From Prevotellaceae bacterium UBA4336 (GTDB taxonomy: Bacteria; Bacteroidota; Bacteroidia; Bacteroidales; Bacteroidaceae): a stretch of 34,276 nt of DNA. Below the pieces are notes generated by a model. That model saw only the letters and a program-made list of their open reading frames with translations, was not told the origin of the DNA and made no database searches. Position numbers and translations under genes: made by a program. Each line of letters begins with the position of its first letter. The first letter of the stretch is position 1. The stretch covers positions 1-34,276 of the forward strand of contig DGTM01000018.1 in the NCBI GenBank assembly GCA_002394305.1. Reading direction: 5' to 3'. Below are positions 33,120 through 34,276 of the stretch, piece by piece.

Positions 33120-34276
33120 TTATCCGAGGGATTTGATGGTTTGTTCGAGGGCTGCAATCTTGCTCTGTGCGTCGGCCAGCTTCTTGCGTTCCAGTTCCAC
33201 GACCTGAGCCGGGGCGTTCTGCACGAAACGCTCATTCTGCAACTTCTTCTCGATGCCTGCCATGAAGCCTTGCAGACGCTTGATCTCAGCCTCGGCCTTC
33301 GTGCGCTCTGCTTCGGTGTCAATCAGGTTGCCCAGGGGAACGGCATATTCATCGGTGCCGACGAGGAAGGCCTGTGTGCCCTCACCCTTTTCGGGAACAG
33401 CTTCGATGCAGCTCAGTCCGGCCAGCTTTTCGATGATGGCAGCGAGTGCGGGAATGCAGGTCACACCCTCTTTTGCCTTACCGATAACCTGGAGTGCCAG
33501 CGGTTCGCGGGGTGAGATGTTCTTGCTCTGGCGCACGGCACGAACGCCGCTCACGATTTGCTTCATTTCCTCGACCTGAGCGATGAGCTCGGCTTCACTC
33601 TGCGTGGGCTCTGCTGTCTTGAAGACCGACACCATCAGCGACTCGCCGTCCTTCCTTTCGGCGATGTGTTGCCAAAGTTCCTCCGTGATGAAGGGCATGA
33701 AGGGATGGATGATGTGCAGGAGCTGGTCGAAGATGTCGAGTGTAGCACTGAGCGTCTGGGCATCAATCGGAGCCTGGTAAGCGGGCTTAATCATTTCGAG
33801 ATACCAGCCGCTGAACTCGTCGGTGAAGAGCTTGAAGGCAGCCATCAGGGCCTCGTTCAGGCGATACTTGCTGTAGAGGTCGTTTATCTCGGCGTATGTG
33901 GCGTTGAGTTTTGCCTGCATCCACTGGATGGACGTCTTATTGGCCTCGGGCTGGGCGATGTCTCCGCTCACCTCCCATCCCTTGACGAGGCGGAAGGCGT
34001 TCCACATCTTGTTGCAGAAGGCAAGGCCCTGGGCACAGAGGGCATCGTCGTAGAGGATGTCGTTGCCGGCAGGAGCGGCGAGCATCATGCCCATACGCAC
34101 GCCGTCGGCTCCGTATTTGGCGATGAGTTCGAGTGGGTCAGGCGAGTTGCCGAGGCTCTTGCTCATCTTGCGGCCGAGCTTGTCGCGCACGATGCCTGTG
34201 AAGTAGACGTTCCTGAAGGGGATGTCGCCCATGTACTCCTCGCCAGCCATTATCATGCGGGCCACCCAGAAGAAGA
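33120..34276 (-). CDS. valS: Valyl-tRNA synthetase, C-terminal part
   Basis: The last 385 or so codons of valS; the 5' part lies beyond the window edge, and the frame is open to base 34276 with FFWVARMIMAGEEYMGDIPF. Valyl-tRNA synthetase charges tRNA(Val) with valine. The class I signature KMSKS is present in DKLGRKMSKSLGN, followed by DPLELIAKYGADGVRMGMML, the anticodon-binding helical domain (ISPREPLALQV, LHIIHPFMPFITEELWQHIA) and a C-terminal coiled coil (ERTKAEAEIKRLQGFMAGIE to SKIAALEQTIKSLG). It is the first visible gene of the signalling array on the minus strand. Confidence 0.97.
   Translation of the reverse strand, partial: FFWVARMIMAGEEYMGDIPFRNVYFTGIVRDKLGRKMSKSLGNSPDPLELIAKYGADGVRMGMMLAAPAGNDILYDDALCAQGLAFCNKMWNAFRLVKGWEVSGDIAQPEANKTSIQWMQAKLNATYAEINDLYSKYRLNEALMAAFKLFTDEFSGWYLEMIKPAYQAPIDAQTLSATLDIFDQLLHIIHPFMPFITEELWQHIAERKDGESLMVSVFKTAEPTQSEAELIAQVEEMKQIVSGVRAVRQSKNISPREPLALQVIGKAKEGVTCIPALAAIIEKLAGLSCIEAVPEKGEGTQAFLVGTDEYAVPLGNLIDTEAERTKAEAEIKRLQGFMAGIEKKLQNERFVQNAPAQVVELERKKLADAQSKIAALEQTIKSLG

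Noticed and set aside
1..34276. tRNA, rRNA, integrase, transposase or phage genes
   Set aside because: Looked for on both strands and not seen. The repeats here have no associated transposase in the window.

Overview
The window looks like a chromosomal segment of a Bacteroidales bacterium, most like Prevotellaceae. Evidence: several promoters with the Bacteroidetes -7 box TAnnTTTG and few recognisable Shine-Dalgarno sequences; a GldE-type CNNM protein next to ssb; a GH76 mannanase with a Prevotella-style C-terminal tail; and an E. coli-type MetA carrying Glu111. Coding GC is fairly high, which creates long meaningless antisense reading frames. I found no rRNA, tRNA, transposase, phage gene or CRISPR array.

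Left part (1-17122, all minus strand). In transcription order: metA, a U32 (RlhA-like) protein and a lipoprotein with membrane helices and a zinc ribbon form one operon (17122 to 13329). Next come a secreted GH76 glycoside hydrolase, tex, radA, an SLC13 permease and cysC (13244 to 3706), tightly packed and with overlapping ends from radA onward. After a 463-bp repeat-rich gap follow a large pyruvate-phosphate-dikinase-like protein with an N-terminal receiver region and the first 49 codons of an AGCS amino-acid:cation symporter.

Middle (17123-25495). A 436-bp divergent region carries promoters for metA and gyrA, with four 22-bp tandem repeats between them. gyrA is followed by two secreted TPR proteins on the plus strand, which converge on gldE and ssb (minus). 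A secreted endonuclease/exonuclease/phosphatase-family protein diverges from ssb.

Right part (25498-34276, all minus strand). A compact array reads valS (partial), cytidylate-kinase-like protein, (p)ppGpp synthetase, aminoglycoside-phosphotransferase-fold kinase, small HD alarmone hydrolase, SpoIIE phosphatase fused to an anti-sigma-type kinase, SLC13 permease, STAS protein. It places alarmone making, alarmone breaking and a phosphorylation-based partner switch in one apparent transcription unit. This is the best candidate for an undescribed signalling system.

A second theme is repeats. GC-rich double-hairpin elements of about 80 bp sit in frame inside the dikinase-like gene (a perfect 28-bp inverted repeat), inside radA and at the 3' end of tex, and all encode similar peptides of the SPxPxxxG...PxxG type. 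Two intergenic regions carry tandem arrays of 21-22 bp period. A hairpin followed by a T-run lies inside the signal-peptide codons of the second TPR gene.
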